The notes under the pieces: generated by a model
What the model was told of the DNA's origin: nothing
Database searches by the model: none
The model's input: the letters and a program-made list of their open reading frames with translations, nothing else
In this document: positions 1 to 9,712 of the stretch, piece after piece
Numbering within the stretch: the stretch's first letter is position 1
How the letters are laid out: each line of letters starts with the position of its first letter
NCBI GenBank assembly: GCA_011109175.1
Contig: RDEW01000037.1
Coordinates: 212,110-253,890 of the forward strand
From: Dicyema japonicum
Taxonomy: Eukaryota; Dicyemida; Rhombozoa; Dicyemidae
Length of the DNA stretch: 41,781 nucleotides
Direction of reading: 5' to 3'
Program-made: the position numbers and the translations under genes

Positions 1-235
1 TAAAAAGAAGGTGATTTGTACTGAAACAAACCCCCTCACAATGAACTGGTATTTGCTCAAACCGGTCATTGAGGCAGCGACTCAATGGCTACCCTCATGG
101 AGTAGAGCTCCTCGGCTGTTCGAGCATACATCTTCAGGTCATCGATAAAAAGAAGGTGATTTGTACTGAAACAAACCCCCTCACAATGAACTGGTATTTG
201 CTCAAACCGGTCATTGAGGCAGCGACTCAATGGCT
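1..235. repeat. Two-copy tandem duplication, period 145 bp, within LINE RT sequence
   Basis: Positions 1-90 recur at 146-235 with no difference that I can see. The first copy is cut by the window edge. The duplication falls inside the reverse-transcriptase coding sequence of the family B LINE on the minus strand, so it disrupts that reading frame. Confidence 0.9.
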
Positions 236-948
236 CCAAACAGAGAACAAATAGCAGCGAAGACATGTTATCCCCCTGAAGGATCCCCCTTTTGAGTTTT
301 ACCTCGCCTATCCGGTGCCTATTATAATTCAGATGAATTCTCCACCTATTCATCACAGCCACTACAAAACTGTTGAACCACACAGGCATACGCAGACTGT
401 GTAGGTACTCGACAAGGTAAGAATGATCAACTGAATCGTAAGCCTTCTTCACATCCACCAACATAGACAAAAGTGAGTTTCTGTGAGACACAGAAAGGCA
501 TTTGTTGATCAAAGCCTGCTCTTTTGCCCCCTTACAATTTCGCACAGTACCCAACTGATTCTCGGAGAGAAACCCATTTGCTTCTACAAAGCTCCTGACC
601 TCATTAGCCACCAATTTGGTTATCAGTTTATACAGGGTTGGCATGCAGGTTATCGGTCGATAATCTGCAGCTGACTGGGGGTTGTCCAGCTTTGGAATCA
701 AATAAGTTTTCCCGGTGCAGGCCCAATCAGGAATCGTTTCCGGGTTAGTGATGCTTTTCTGTAATACACGACACATAGACAGACTGGGGGTTGTCCAGCT
801 TTGGAATCAAATAAGTTGTCCCGGTGCAGGCCCAATCAGGAATCGCTTCCGGGTTAGTGATGCTTTTCTGTATTACACGACACATAGATTCGTGCAATGA
901 AGTACATCTTTTAATAAAGAAGTTATACACTTTATCTACCCTGGTCAT
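66..948 (-). pseudogene. Family B RLE-type LINE, reverse transcriptase fragment
   Basis: This is the N-terminal half and palm of a non-LTR reverse transcriptase. Reading leftward on the minus strand one sees the linker ITNPEAIPDWACTG, then DYRPITCMPTLYKL, motif A VDVKKAYDSVDH, the motif B region GILQGDNMSSLLF and motif C FIDDLKMYA. The YRPITC block and FIDD box resemble elements that carry a restriction-like endonuclease (R2/NeSL-like groups) more than jockey or L1 types. The same family recurs at 22525-23425 (+) and 17579-18262 (+). Two tandem duplications (109 bp at 673-890 and 145 bp at 1-235) interrupt the frame, and neither the N-terminal DNA-binding domain nor the C-terminal endonuclease is present. 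It is a dead fragment. Clade naming is my inference. Confidence 0.85.
673..890. repeat. Tandem duplication, period 109 bp
   Basis: Positions 673-781 recur at 782-890 with several substitutions (for example GTTTTCC/GTTGTCC and CGTTTCC/CGCTTCC). It duplicates the RT linker that encodes NPEAIPDWACTG. The mismatches show either an older event or a join of two haplotypes. Confidence 0.9.
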
Positions 949-1187
949 TTTTCAATCAGGGAGACGTCTCACTACCGCTTCAAATTTCTTGCGAAAATCG
1001 AAAATTCCGCAAGATTCCGCCAAGAAAGGAGCGGCGCTGTACGGGACATTCCACGCATTTCCTCTGCGTGGTTTAGCCTCTCCACATACTACCCCATGTG
1101 GAAAGCATTTCCGCGTCTTGCTGGGAACATACACTATGGCCATTTTCGTGTAGGCGACGGTAAAACAATCGCGTCTTATTTTTAATG

Positions 1188-1605
1188 AAAAAACTCAAAT
1201 TTTAAATTATAAAATGATTTTATTTTGTGCCAGTAATCAGTGGATAGATTCTCGCACTTGTTTCGAAAGACGATATCAGAAAAAAAAGTAATCTTTTACT
1301 GAAGAAATACACTATTTTGAAAGATTCTAAAAAATATCAACCGTCTTTTAGAGCTGCACAGAAGTTGGTAGAATGGAAGTAGGTAGTAGAGTTTANAAAA
1401 AACTCAAATTTTAAATTATAAAATGATTTTATTTTGTGCCAGTAATCAGTGGATAGATTCTCGCACTTGTTTCGAAAGACGATATCAAGGAAAAAAAGTA
1501 ATCCTTTACTGAAAAAATACACTATTTTAAAAAATTCTAAAAAATATCAACCGTCTTTTAGAGCTGCACAGAAGTTGGTAGAATGGAAGTAGGTAGTAGA
1601 GTTTA
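1188..1605. repeat. Tandem duplication, period 209 bp, with an N at the join
   Basis: Positions 1188-1395 recur at 1397-1605 with a few differences around the GATATCA-A tract. Base 1396, exactly between the copies, is undetermined (n). That is what one expects if two overlapping contigs or haplotypes were joined without merging, so this duplication may be artificial. Confidence 0.9.
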
Positions 1606-1803
1606 GTTAATTAAGTAACCCCGGTCTAACTAACTAGTAGGAGGCCAGTAGAGTTTAAAAGCATCTTATCAAAAAATCAATATCAACCGTCTTTTAGAGC
1701 TGCACAGAAGTTGGTAGAATGGAATTTAGTTAATTAAGTAACCCCGGTCTAACTAACTAGTAGGAGGCTAGTAGAGTTTAAAAGCATCTTATCAAAAAAT
1801 CAA
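1545..1803. repeat. Tandem duplication, period 123-136 bp
   Basis: The block starting TATCAACCGTC at 1545 recurs at 1681. The second copy lacks about 13 bp after GAATGG. The offset is 136 before this gap and 123 after it. The first part of the block also belongs to the preceding 209-bp duplication, so that segment is present three times. Confidence 0.85.
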
Positions 1804-2674
1804 TTTTTCAGTAGGTTTTCTGAATGATGCCTTAATATCTACCAAGGCCGCATTTTTGCAAATGAGTTAAAACAACGTTTTCGACTGGGTCTAGAAAAAA
1901 ATTCATAGAGGCACCATGAATTTTAAATTTAAAAATCAATAATATCATATTTACAAAAATTTGATTAATCTTTACCATCCGAATGTCTACCTCACTCTTG
2001 AACAGTATTATATTAAACGCTAAAATATGACCCCTAAAATTTTGTCACTGGCAATGTTTTCAAAGAACAAGACTACTCTTTGGGCATCCTATGAAATTAT
2101 TTTTTTATTTGCAAAATAATTTGCCTATATAATTGCGAAAAATAGAACGCTTAAGGTGAATTTCTAAAAAAAACCTTCTGTTGTCTCTATAGCAGATTTG
2201 TTCTTGGAGGTGATCGCATCTAAATTTAAGTAGGTTTCCCTTCGAATGATAGGATATTTTGAAGAATTTAAGATATGGCAAGCGATATTTTGTCAGAGAC
2301 ATTGAAACGTATTAAAGAGAGTCTAGGCGTACCCACAAGTCCCTTAGTGTATTGGTCGTCCTGGAAAAGATTTGATTGATAATATCAACAAACTGGTCAA
2401 GTGAGGATGCCAAAACTGTGATCTATCCAAGAGGTGGAGATGTCTGGAAAGGAATGTGATATGATTCTTCTAGAATTTCTATCGAAAGTTGCTTCTGTAT
2501 CGTCCAGCTGCATGGGCGTGCCTAGAGGGGAACCATAAAGGCAGCCACCCATAGCAGCATGCTGTAGGAAGAAACAGATCCAAGTCATAGAGTTCATATT
2601 AAGCTATACTTACTTTTTTCTCGATGTTTTTTCATCATAGACAAAATTGGCTTCTAGCGATCACGCGTTCTACT

Positions 2675-3030
2675 GATAGCGCTGAAAACTTTGGCTACTC
2701 AATTGTTAGTTGTGAACGTTCTTTTTCAAAGTTAAAACAGGTACAATCATATTTGATGTCTTTGATGTTAAATCAGCGCATGTCAAGTTAATTTTGATCA
2801 GCATTGATTCATTTATTACCGATTTTTAAGTAGTTATAAGGGACACCATTATCATAGCTGGTCTTTTCTTTTTATTACACGAATGGCCCTTGTGGCATTT
2901 ATAAGATTCACAATTTATAGCTTAAAATGACACTCCAAAATTTAGATACAAATAAAATTTAATGTAGTATATAATTAAATATTAAAAATTAGGGGTTCTT
3001 ATAAAAAAAAAGTTGAGAATCCTCAACTTG
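2675..3030 (+). pseudogene. hAT transposase C-terminal remnant and element end
   Basis: From 2699 the plus strand reads IVSCERSFSKLKQVQSYL, the hallmark C-x-R-x-F-S-x-L-K of the hAT dimerisation domain (hATC). The next conserved part, LILISIDSFITDF, is one frame away after about 2770, so the copy is frameshifted. At 2990-3026 the sequence GGGGTTCTTATAAAAA...GTTGAGAATCC resembles hAT termini of the CAGxGGTTCTCAAC type. The catalytic core is absent. It is a decayed 3' end of a hAT element. Confidence 0.75.
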
Positions 3031-3180
3031 TATGTGAATTTAAAGTTCAAAAATAGAGTCAGAGAAAATGTGGAACATAATCCGTGAATTTTATGAGTAA
3101 AAAATTACCAAAGTTCACCATAAAAAAACATGAATAATATTCACGTGGCAATTAATTTAAATTTTCGGATAAATTAAAAT

Positions 3181-3408
3181 AATATCTTTAAATTTTAAAT
3201 ATAAAGTAAATTATCGCATTCTTTAATAGGCAAAGATGAGGTCTCTGTTAGAATGCATCGGGTTCACGTGATAATTAGTTTGGTTTTACCGTGGAATATC
3301 TCTAAATTTTAAATATAAAGTAAATTATCGCATTCTTTAATAGGCAAATATGAGGTCTCTGTTAGAATGCATCGGGTTCACGTGATAATTAGTTTGGTTT
3401 TACCGTGG
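3181..3408. repeat. Tandem duplication, period 114 bp
   Basis: Positions 3181-3294 recur at 3295-3408 with only a few substitutions (AATATCTTT/AATATCTCT and GGCAAAGAT/GGCAAATAT). There is no coding content. It is a two-copy local duplication of the same style as the others in this window. Confidence 0.9.
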
Positions 3409-3551
3409 TCTTGGGTTAAATAAATAAAAAATAAGTTACTTTGTGGAGATAATTTTCGAATACAGCAATATAAATTTCACTTGAAAAATGACTATATAAC
3501 AGCATTTTTTTGTATTTGGGTTATTATCAAAATCTATTGATGCGCACAAGA

Positions 3552-3875
3552 TCTCAAATATTTAAAATTTACCTTAACCCTATTGTGGGCTGACCAAAGT
3601 GTATGTATACGTATTCCAGTAAAAAAATTAATCATTTAAATCATTAAGCTGAGGCAACGAATCGGAATTGCATTGTCCGCGGAAACTCTTACTCCGTAAT
3701 GTCAGCAGCCAGATCACAAATATTTAAAATTTACTTTAACCCTATTGTGGGCTGACCAAAGTGTATGTATACGTATTCCAGTAAAAAAATTAATCATTTA
3801 AATCATTAAGCTGAGGCAACGAATCGGAATTGCATTGTCCGCGGTAACGCTTACTCCGTAATGTAGCCGGTCTTT
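3552..3875. repeat. Tandem duplication, period 162 bp
   Basis: Positions 3552-3713 recur at 3714-3875 with scattered changes. Each copy carries a piece of the family A LINE C-terminus on the plus strand (LRQRIGIA, then in another frame VRGNSYSVM). The copies differ at more positions than the exact duplications elsewhere, so it is probably older. Confidence 0.9.
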
Positions 3876-3946
3876 CCCGCTATTGTTAATAAAGCATTTC
3901 CCGTAAGGGGAAATGCGCTCTCAATCCTGAGAGCAGCCAGTAGCCT
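3648..3946 (+). pseudogene. Family A RLE LINE, 3' terminal fragment(s)
   Basis: Three short plus-strand stretches match the C-terminus of family A: LRQRIGIA with VRGNSYSVM at 3648-3712, the same in the duplicated copy at 3810-3864, and RGNALSILRAASS at 3906-3944. Other copies end with the same W-L-x-Q-R...A-x-x-R-G-N-A pattern (compare 30518-30677). The sequence GAGAGCAGCCAGTAG after it also follows the family A copy at 25612-25946, which supports a shared 3' end. Frames are broken. Confidence 0.6.
3894..3934 (+). other. Two adjacent perfect hairpins near a family A 3' end
   Basis: Bases 3894-3916 form a 9-bp stem (GCATTTCCC/GGGAAATGC) with a 5-nt loop. Bases 3917-3934 directly after it form a 7-bp stem (GCTCTCA/TGAGAGC) with a 4-nt loop. 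The family A copy near 25905 keeps the following GAGAGCAGCCAGTAG but not the pairing arms, so conservation of the structure is doubtful. Confidence 0.6.
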
Positions 3947-4018
3947 TTAACTATTTGGTTTTATTTTTTTATTTTTTTTTGTATGAGAAATTTTATTATC
4001 AAATGAATAAAAATTAAA

Positions 4019-4291
4019 TTAAGGCATCTGAATGGCCATGCTATTTCCCCTAACAATAGCCAACGAGATACGTTCTCGGAACCAACCAGTCTCTCGCGGA
4101 TCCTTGGTCACAGCTTGAATCATGGAGCCGATCTTACGAACCAACTCATCTGCTTGGGGGCCAAGGATTCCTGACGTTTCCACCGCGAATGGAACAAATA
4201 TATACTCCTCCGAAATTCTCTGGTACTTCCTCCTCTTTCGTTCCTCGGCCTGCTTCGAAGCATGTCCTGGGTCTGAAGCAGAAGCAACCAA
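4019..4291 (-). pseudogene. Family A RLE LINE, endonuclease C-terminus
   Basis: The last 90 codons of the family A ORF2 are open here, with EERKRRKYQRIS, IFVPFAVETSGILG, LVRKIGSM and the terminal DPRETGWFRERISLAIVRGN. In family A this segment follows the KRPDG...WDxT nuclease core, so the piece is 5'-truncated downstream of the catalytic residues. The stop codon near 4019 is followed on the minus strand by an A/T-rich tail. It cannot encode an active nuclease by itself. Confidence 0.8.
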
Positions 4292-4299
4292 ATTAGACG

Positions 4300-5360
4300 G
4301 GGTTTATTCTTCAATAAATTGTTAATAAATAATATTTTATCGTTAAATAAAACGTGTTTAATTAAGAAAAAAAATTAAATCATTTAAATAAATATTATTC
4401 AAAATAAAAAAAATAGAAAATTACTTGGTGATTAAACATTGGTTGTGAGTTCAAGCTTAAGAATTTGACTGGACATTGTGGCACAAGCGGATGTGATGCC
4501 ATGGGACAATAGTTAAGGCGATTTTTTGTCAATGTTATAAATCCCTTTGAAAAGTTCAGAATGTTTCAAATACATTCTAGCAGTAAGTTCCACCCATCTA
4601 CAATGCTTCGGTTTCGATAAGTGACACCGTTATCAGCGAATACCTCACTGTTGAACCGGATCGTTTATAAAAACCTACACAGAACAAAAAGAAAAAAAGT
4701 TAAAGAACATTCTTTGCCTCCCTCTCAACAATTTGTTAGCATAACTGTTATTCGCTTTAATAAATCGTGTTCCCTGCCTGTGCGGAGTTATAATATTGGT
4801 CTCTTGAAATGGCTGTTATTATTTTGGTCAATAAAGGCATTAGAAGAGAAGAGCATTCCTTTTTTCTCCCTCAATGATTAGTTGTGCTAACTGTTTTTAC
4901 TTAAATAAAGTGGTCCTGCCTGGAAGGAGCTATAGCTAATATGTCTCTTAGCAAAGTGCATTATTAAATGGATTGATGATCCACTGAGCTATATTAACAT
5001 TCAACAACTCAACTTTACACGGAAAATAAGTTCCGTTTTGAAAAGTGAGGTGTAGAAATCTCCAAATTTATTTCAAATGTCTTATACAAATTTCAAGACT
5101 TTCTAAAATGAAAAGTGAATAAAAGGCTGATGGCTTCAAGAGCGTATCTCGATAGCTATCGTCAGAGGAAACAGTATGGCCATTCAAGCTTTCTAACTTT
5201 TAATTTCTATTTTTTAATAAAAGTGTTTTAAAAAGTCTGAATGCTTTTCACAGAAAACAACTGAAATCTTTATTGGACATGCGCTATGTGAAGGTGATCA
5301 GAACCTACACACTATCTGTAAATCTGAAAGCTTGGAGACCACTATAAAAAATACTCGAGG
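4300..5360. other. AT-rich stretch without a recognisable gene
   Basis: An 86-codon plus-strand frame at 4621-4881 has no recognisable domain and lies over a degenerate direct repeat: 4716-4806 and 4867-4951 share CTAACTGTT-like, TTTAATAAA-like and CCTGCCTG blocks about 150 bp apart. I see no splice-consistent exon chain or RNA gene. Confidence 0.4.
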
Positions 5361-5608
5361 GGGGCTATTTGGACCCTGGTGCTCCAGCAAATAACATTAT
5401 GGAATCGTATTTTCTAAGCCCCGGCCCATTTCGGGGCAGACCTCGGACAACTGTTCTACTGACCATAAACAATGATCTAAAAAATGTCAAAACGCGAAAT
5501 GAAAATTCTGATTACTTAGACGACCTCCAAAAAATGGAAATCTCAAGAAGAGCAGGTCTGACTGTAAAGATTATCCGGGGTGCGGCACAAGCGACGTCAA
5601 TGGATTAA
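5360..5608 (+). pseudogene. LINE ORF2 C-terminal tail
   Basis: The frame carries PFRGRPRTTVLLTINNDLKN followed by DYLDDLQKMEISRRAGLTVK and ends RGAAQATSMD-stop. This is the typical end of APE-type LINE ORF2 proteins (RGRPRxTxxxxIxxDL, then DLxxLxxxAxDRxxW). Only the tail survives; RT and endonuclease are absent. A related tail follows at 5695-5834, so two element ends are stacked here. Confidence 0.6.
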
Positions 5609-5694
5609 CTTTCTTGTTGCAAATGTGCATAATAATTTTTTAAAAAGAAAACTATTATTTTTTGTTTTTTTGCTTAGGAGTAATCGCTTTGGTA

Positions 5695-5834
5695 TAAACA
5701 AAACAACGTATCGAGGTCGACAAAGAACTCACTTGCATAGGAAGAAAACTGAAAATGATCTGAGGGCGGATGCGAGAAACAGGGGAGGATGGAAACGATT
5801 ACAGCGCGTATCCAGAGATGCATGGCAAAATTAG
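5695..5834 (+). pseudogene. Second LINE ORF2 C-terminal tail
   Basis: The plus-strand frame reads YRGRQRTHL..., then NDLRADARNRGGWKRLQRVS and RDAW, again the RGRxRTxL / DLR...GGWxxLxxxAxDRxxW pattern of LINE C-termini. It is separate from the tail at 5360-5608 and less complete. Confidence 0.5.
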
Positions 5835-6084
5835 AATCTCAGTTAACTTTTCTGGTTCCGAGGACATTGCTAACTCCCAAGCTGTAAACTCTCATACAGT
5901 GTGGAGGAGCAGAATATACAACTCAAAGATTGGATAGGCAATATTCCCATCAAAGAAATACATGCTTCTTATTTGTTCATCAAAAAAATATATTGTCAAC
6001 TATTATTATTGAGAAACATCGATTTGCCAACAATTTCATTTATTTTTTTAGTAGAAATCTGTTTTTTCAGAGGGTAATTGATAA

Positions 6085-6225
6085 GTTTCCCCTTCAAACA
6101 AACGGAATTGTCAAGCGAGCCCTGGAGTCTGCGGGATACCCAGCCATACTAGAACCTGTTGGTCTGGACAGAGGAGACGGAAAACGTCCCGACGGAATGA
6201 CAATTTTCCCATTCGAAGAGGGGAT
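6085..6225 (+). pseudogene. Family A RLE LINE, nuclease core fragment
   Basis: The plus strand reads NGIVKRALESAGYPAILEP followed by VGLDRGDGKRPDGMTIFPFEEG, the K/R-PD motif of a restriction-like endonuclease. Homology stops before the WDxT aspartate seen in the copies at 8058-8615 and 28269-28667. It ends where the minus-strand APE LINE 3' end begins (about 6226-6240), a head-to-head junction of two elements. Confidence 0.8.
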
Positions 6226-6239
6226 ATCGGGTCCAACCT

Positions 6240-8015
6240 CAGGACGTGTCCAAAAAATCTCCAACGAGAGCTAATGATCTCGTGGCTTAATGGTATACAG
6301 TTATTGTACAGTCCATTCCGCGAGATCTTGGATGGCCAGGACATTCCAGTTATGTTTCTTAGATGATTCCTGTGAAATAAGTCTAGCCTTTCCAATTCCT
6401 CTTTAGAGGTGGCCCAGGTCCCAGAGTTGTAGAATTGGTTTGATGAAAGTGTTGTATAACATAATCCTTTGTTTTATGTTATATCCTTTCCGTTTTAGCC
6501 AAAGATTTTTAAGCCTTTGTAATGCCGCATTTGCCAATGTTTTTCTCCGTATGATGTCTTCGCTATCTCCTAGTAGTGAGCCAAGTTTCTTTATGTGTCT
6601 CCATTATTCTTCGAGTGAGTTGTTCATTCGTCTTATCTCTGTCCGTTCTGTTTTTCCCTGTTCACGGTGACAAACCATTTTCCAAGTATATCTGGTGCTT
6701 TTTTCTCCAGGAGTTCTTTGTCTTCAGAAATTAAGTCGACATCATCAGCATAAATCACTTCTTCTATTTTTCCTTGATATAATGGTCTCAGTTCCCTCAT
6801 AGCGGCCTCCAAGTATATTGTGAATAGTAGGGGAGAAAGGGAGTTTCCTTGAGGAGTGCCTGTGTTTGTTTCAAATTTTCTTGAGTAGGTTTTTCCAACT
6901 CTCACAAGGAGCTCTGTGTTAGATAGAAGGATTTGAATCATTCTTAGACTCGATTCGTCAATAAACCCATCCAGCACTGTCATCAATTTGTTCCTGTTAA
7001 CCGAGTCAAAGGCTTTTGATAGATCTATTCCCAGAATGTGGATGGAATTGCAATATCTTTGATGTGTTGCACATCTCCATCTGTGACTCCAGACTGCATC
7101 AGCTGTTGATCTTCCTTCTCTGAACCCACTTTGACTTTCGGGTAGGTATTCATAAGCGGGTCCTTTTATTCGTTCCAATACAATGTTAGCTAAGACTTTC
7201 CGTAGAGAATTTGATAATATGATTGGTCGTAAGTTTTCAACCGGTCCTTTGGGTTTATTGGGTTTTTGTATAGGTATTAGTAATCCCGTTCCCAGGGGCA
7301 AGGTTGAGTTAGTTGAAAACATTTCATTTAGTAGTGTAGCGATTTTTTCAAAAAGGGGGTCAGGCCCGTATTTCAGTAATTCTGGGTTTATCGTATCTGG
7401 TCCAGGGCTTCTGTTATTTTTTAATTTTTGACATGCTGTTTTTACTTCCAAAATTGAAATTGGTTCTTTTAAAGGTCTAGGCTTTCCTTTGAATGGGGGG
7501 ATTGCTGTAGTCACATTAAAAAGTTTCTCAAAATGTGTTGCAATTACCTCCGCTTGCTCTTCAGTATTCAGTAATGTCTTGCCATTTTTGTCTTTGATGA
7601 TTATTCGTTCCTTCCGGTTTGTGTGGCGTAGTAAACGAGCGGCCATATACATTTGTGAATTATTCTTTAGTTTGGATACTTCATTGATTTTGCGAAGAAG
7701 TTCTTCTTGGTGAAGTGTCTTGTTCAGTCTCCTGATTTTTCTACGGATTTGGTCACTCTGCCCTTGAAGGACTTTTCTCATGTTATAGTCTTTTTCGATT
7801 AGTTTTTTTGTATGGATTTCCTTTAACTCCTTTGCTAATTCCTTTACTAGTTCTGTATGTGTCGTCAGACCCTTACTGGCCATCTCCCGCGTGCCGAGGT
7901 ACTGGCTTGCTGCTTCGTTTATTATATACTTCGTGTGATCCTACGAAATTCCTACTGTTTGGTCCTTCAGATAAGAGCAGATGTGTTTTTGGTAACTTTT
8001 GACTGTGTCTGGATT
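6240..8015 (-). pseudogene. APE-type LINE ORF2: RT and C-terminal part
   Basis: The main open stretch (7883-6633) holds a linker, ...NNRSPGPDTINPELLKYG, NLRPIILSNSLRKVLA, motif A ILGIDLSKAFDSVNR, GTPQGNSLSPLLFTIYLEA and motif C VIYADDVDLIS: a complete RT palm. After frame breaks, the C-terminal LDLFHRNHLRNITGMSW...RWRFFGHVLRLD follows at about 6395-6240. The N-terminal endonuclease of the same element is at 8727-9636, separated only by the family A insertion at 8016-8726. Reading across the insertion restores one frame, with a single stop codon in the linker. The 3' UTR and tail are missing. Confidence 0.9.
8004..8015. repeat. Target site duplication, lower copy
   Basis: TGTGTCTGGATT at 8004-8015 recurs exactly at 8715-8726, on either side of the family A insert. 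It marks the 3' (A-rich) side of the minus-strand insertion. Confidence 0.9.
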
Positions 8016-8714
8016 TTTTTTTAAAATTTTTGGTGTATTTAATTAAAACAATAGAAGTCAGGTAGTTGCCGCCCTCACTGCGTGGCTGTTCCCTCTCAAA
8101 ATTGCGAGCGAAATTCGCTCAAATAGCCAGCGGCGTTCACGGAGATCTCCAGTGCATGAGGTGATCCGGTTTCCAAGACGTCCGAAAAACTCGAGTGTAG
8201 AGGGGGAGTAGGATCCGGAAGTCTCCATAGCAAGGGGAACAAATTTGACATCATCGGGAAGGTCGACGTATTTAACGAGTTTGGCCTTCTCCGCCTTTAC
8301 GGATGCTGAACAGGCCCTTGTAGCACTCTCGTGAAGATTTTTCTGGGCGAACGTGTCTGTACATGTCACATCCCAAACCAGTGGTTTCCCGGCCTCAAAT
8401 GGAAATATGGTCATCCCGTCCGGTCGTTTCCCGTCACTTCTGCATAACCCGACCGGTTCAAGAATGGCCGAGTATCCAGCAGCATCCATAGCTCGCCTGA
8501 CAATTTCATTCAGAGCCTTGTGCCTTGGGGATCTGCCAGCGCTCCTCCTGCAGGCGGAGGGTGCAGGCCATAGGAGTCTATCAGGATGCCACATCGGCAC
8601 GGGTGAGGTACACATACTTTTAGTCCCAGCCGCAGAGAGATATCAGTTCTAACGCATTCATCATCCAGAAAAGTGCCCAAAGCTCCATTGGGGAGATCAG
8701 TTTCCCGTTGCCTA
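8016..8714 (-). mobile_element. Family A RLE LINE, 5'-truncated insertion with TSD
   Basis: This is a copy of the 3' end of family A inserted into the APE LINE in the same orientation. The frame 8615-8058 shows ALNEIVRRAMDAAGYSAILE, PVGLCRSDGKRPDGMTIFPF, LVWDVTCTDT and the terminal DLRERRWLFERISLAILRGN. Upstream, in other frames, lie GTFLDDEC and the CRCG zinc-knuckle region. The KRPD and downstream WDxT aspartate match the PD-x-D core of R2-type restriction-like endonucleases, which nick the target for target-primed reverse transcription. The 3' end has an A-rich tail abutting the 12-bp target duplication. Homology to other copies starts near 8692. Confidence 0.88.
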
Positions 8715-8726
8715 TGTGTCTGGATT
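8715..8726. repeat. Target site duplication, upper copy
   Basis: Exact second copy of TGTGTCTGGATT, on the 5' side of the minus-strand family A insertion. On the minus strand it encodes NPDT in the frame of the interrupted APE LINE, and the same four residues resume the frame at the lower copy. Confidence 0.9.
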
Positions 8727-9636
8727 AGAGATCAGTTTTTCCGTTGCGTATCCATTTCTTGTATTCTCAATATTATAGTTTGTAATGTTATTATGTTTCT
8801 TATGTTTGATGTTTCGCCAGGCTGAAGGTGACAATAACCATTCTGTGATCGCTGACAGTTGTTGAACCTTCGTATGAGCGTGCGTTAATAAGAGAGCATT
8901 TGTCATTGATCCGGCATATAATATAATCAATTTGGTTGTATATAGGGAATAATTTTCCTTCTGGGTTTCTTCGTTCGCCCATCCAAGTAGTTATTTGGAA
9001 TGCACGATGAGAGAATGCAGTGTTGCACAAGAACAGTTTGTTTGCCGTGCAGAAATGGCCAAGTATAGTCCCAGGCAAGTTTCTTTTCCCACGTCCATGT
9101 CTTCCCATGAAGATATCTTCTGAGTTCTTTTTTGTTCCGATTTTCGCATTCAGATCGCCAGCAATGAATATAAGTGAGGACGACTCATATTCATTATACG
9201 TCTTTGATAATGCTGAGTAGAATTCATCCAGTTCGGTCGGGTTTTTTGCCACTCTTCCACAGTGTGGTGCATATACATTTATAATCGTTAGTGTATTTTT
9301 AGGGGAACATTGATTGTTCAAGTGGATCTGTATTACGCAGATCCTGTCATTCACCCGCCAAATGCGACTGATGTCAGATGATAGTTTTCTGTGAATGGCG
9401 AATCCAAGACCATAGTGTTTTGAGTCACTGGGTAGACATATTAGACGATATCTTCCGTGGTTTTCATCGAGATAGTACGTAATTTTCGTCTCTTGTATAC
9501 AGCCAATAAAAACGTTATATCTTTCTAGGTCATCACAGAGAGTATTTATTGACTGAGGCTTAGATATTCCTCTAGCATTGAATGTAAGAAACTTTAGGGC
9601 AAGCATATTCTTTTGTATCTTCTGCTTTCTAGACAT
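8727..9636 (-). pseudogene. APE-type LINE ORF2: endonuclease domain
   Basis: This is the N-terminal AP-endonuclease-like (EEP) domain of the LINE continued at 6240-8015. From the Met at 9636: LKFLTFNARGISKPQ, CIQETKITYY, YGLGFAIH, IINVYAPHCG, FIAGDLNAKIG, PIYNQIDYII and TTVSDHRMVIVTFS. The catalytic QETK, GDLN and SDH motifs all look intact. About 25 codons past SDH the frame shifts, then continues as GYATEKLISNPDT up to the target duplication. The good preservation suggests a fairly young element. Confidence 0.88.
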
Positions 9637-9712
9637 TTTCTTATCCGTTGTACAGAGAAGAAACGAGGCACGTCACCACCTCACCAAAAAACGACCTCAT
9701 GTCATCTAAAAA

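Larger units (their letters stand above)
951..2660. other. Stretch without a recognisable gene
   Basis: Apart from the duplications listed separately I see no supported gene here. A minus-strand frame at 952-1143 ends just upstream of the family B fragment and may be its untranslated or ORF1-linker sequence. Minus-strand frames at 2105-2302 and 2397-2597 are open for about 65 codons but match nothing I know. Confidence 0.5.

Noticed and set aside
7183-7713. Plus-strand ORFs inside the APE LINE
   Set aside because: They are antisense to the RT palm; no plus-strand motif was found.
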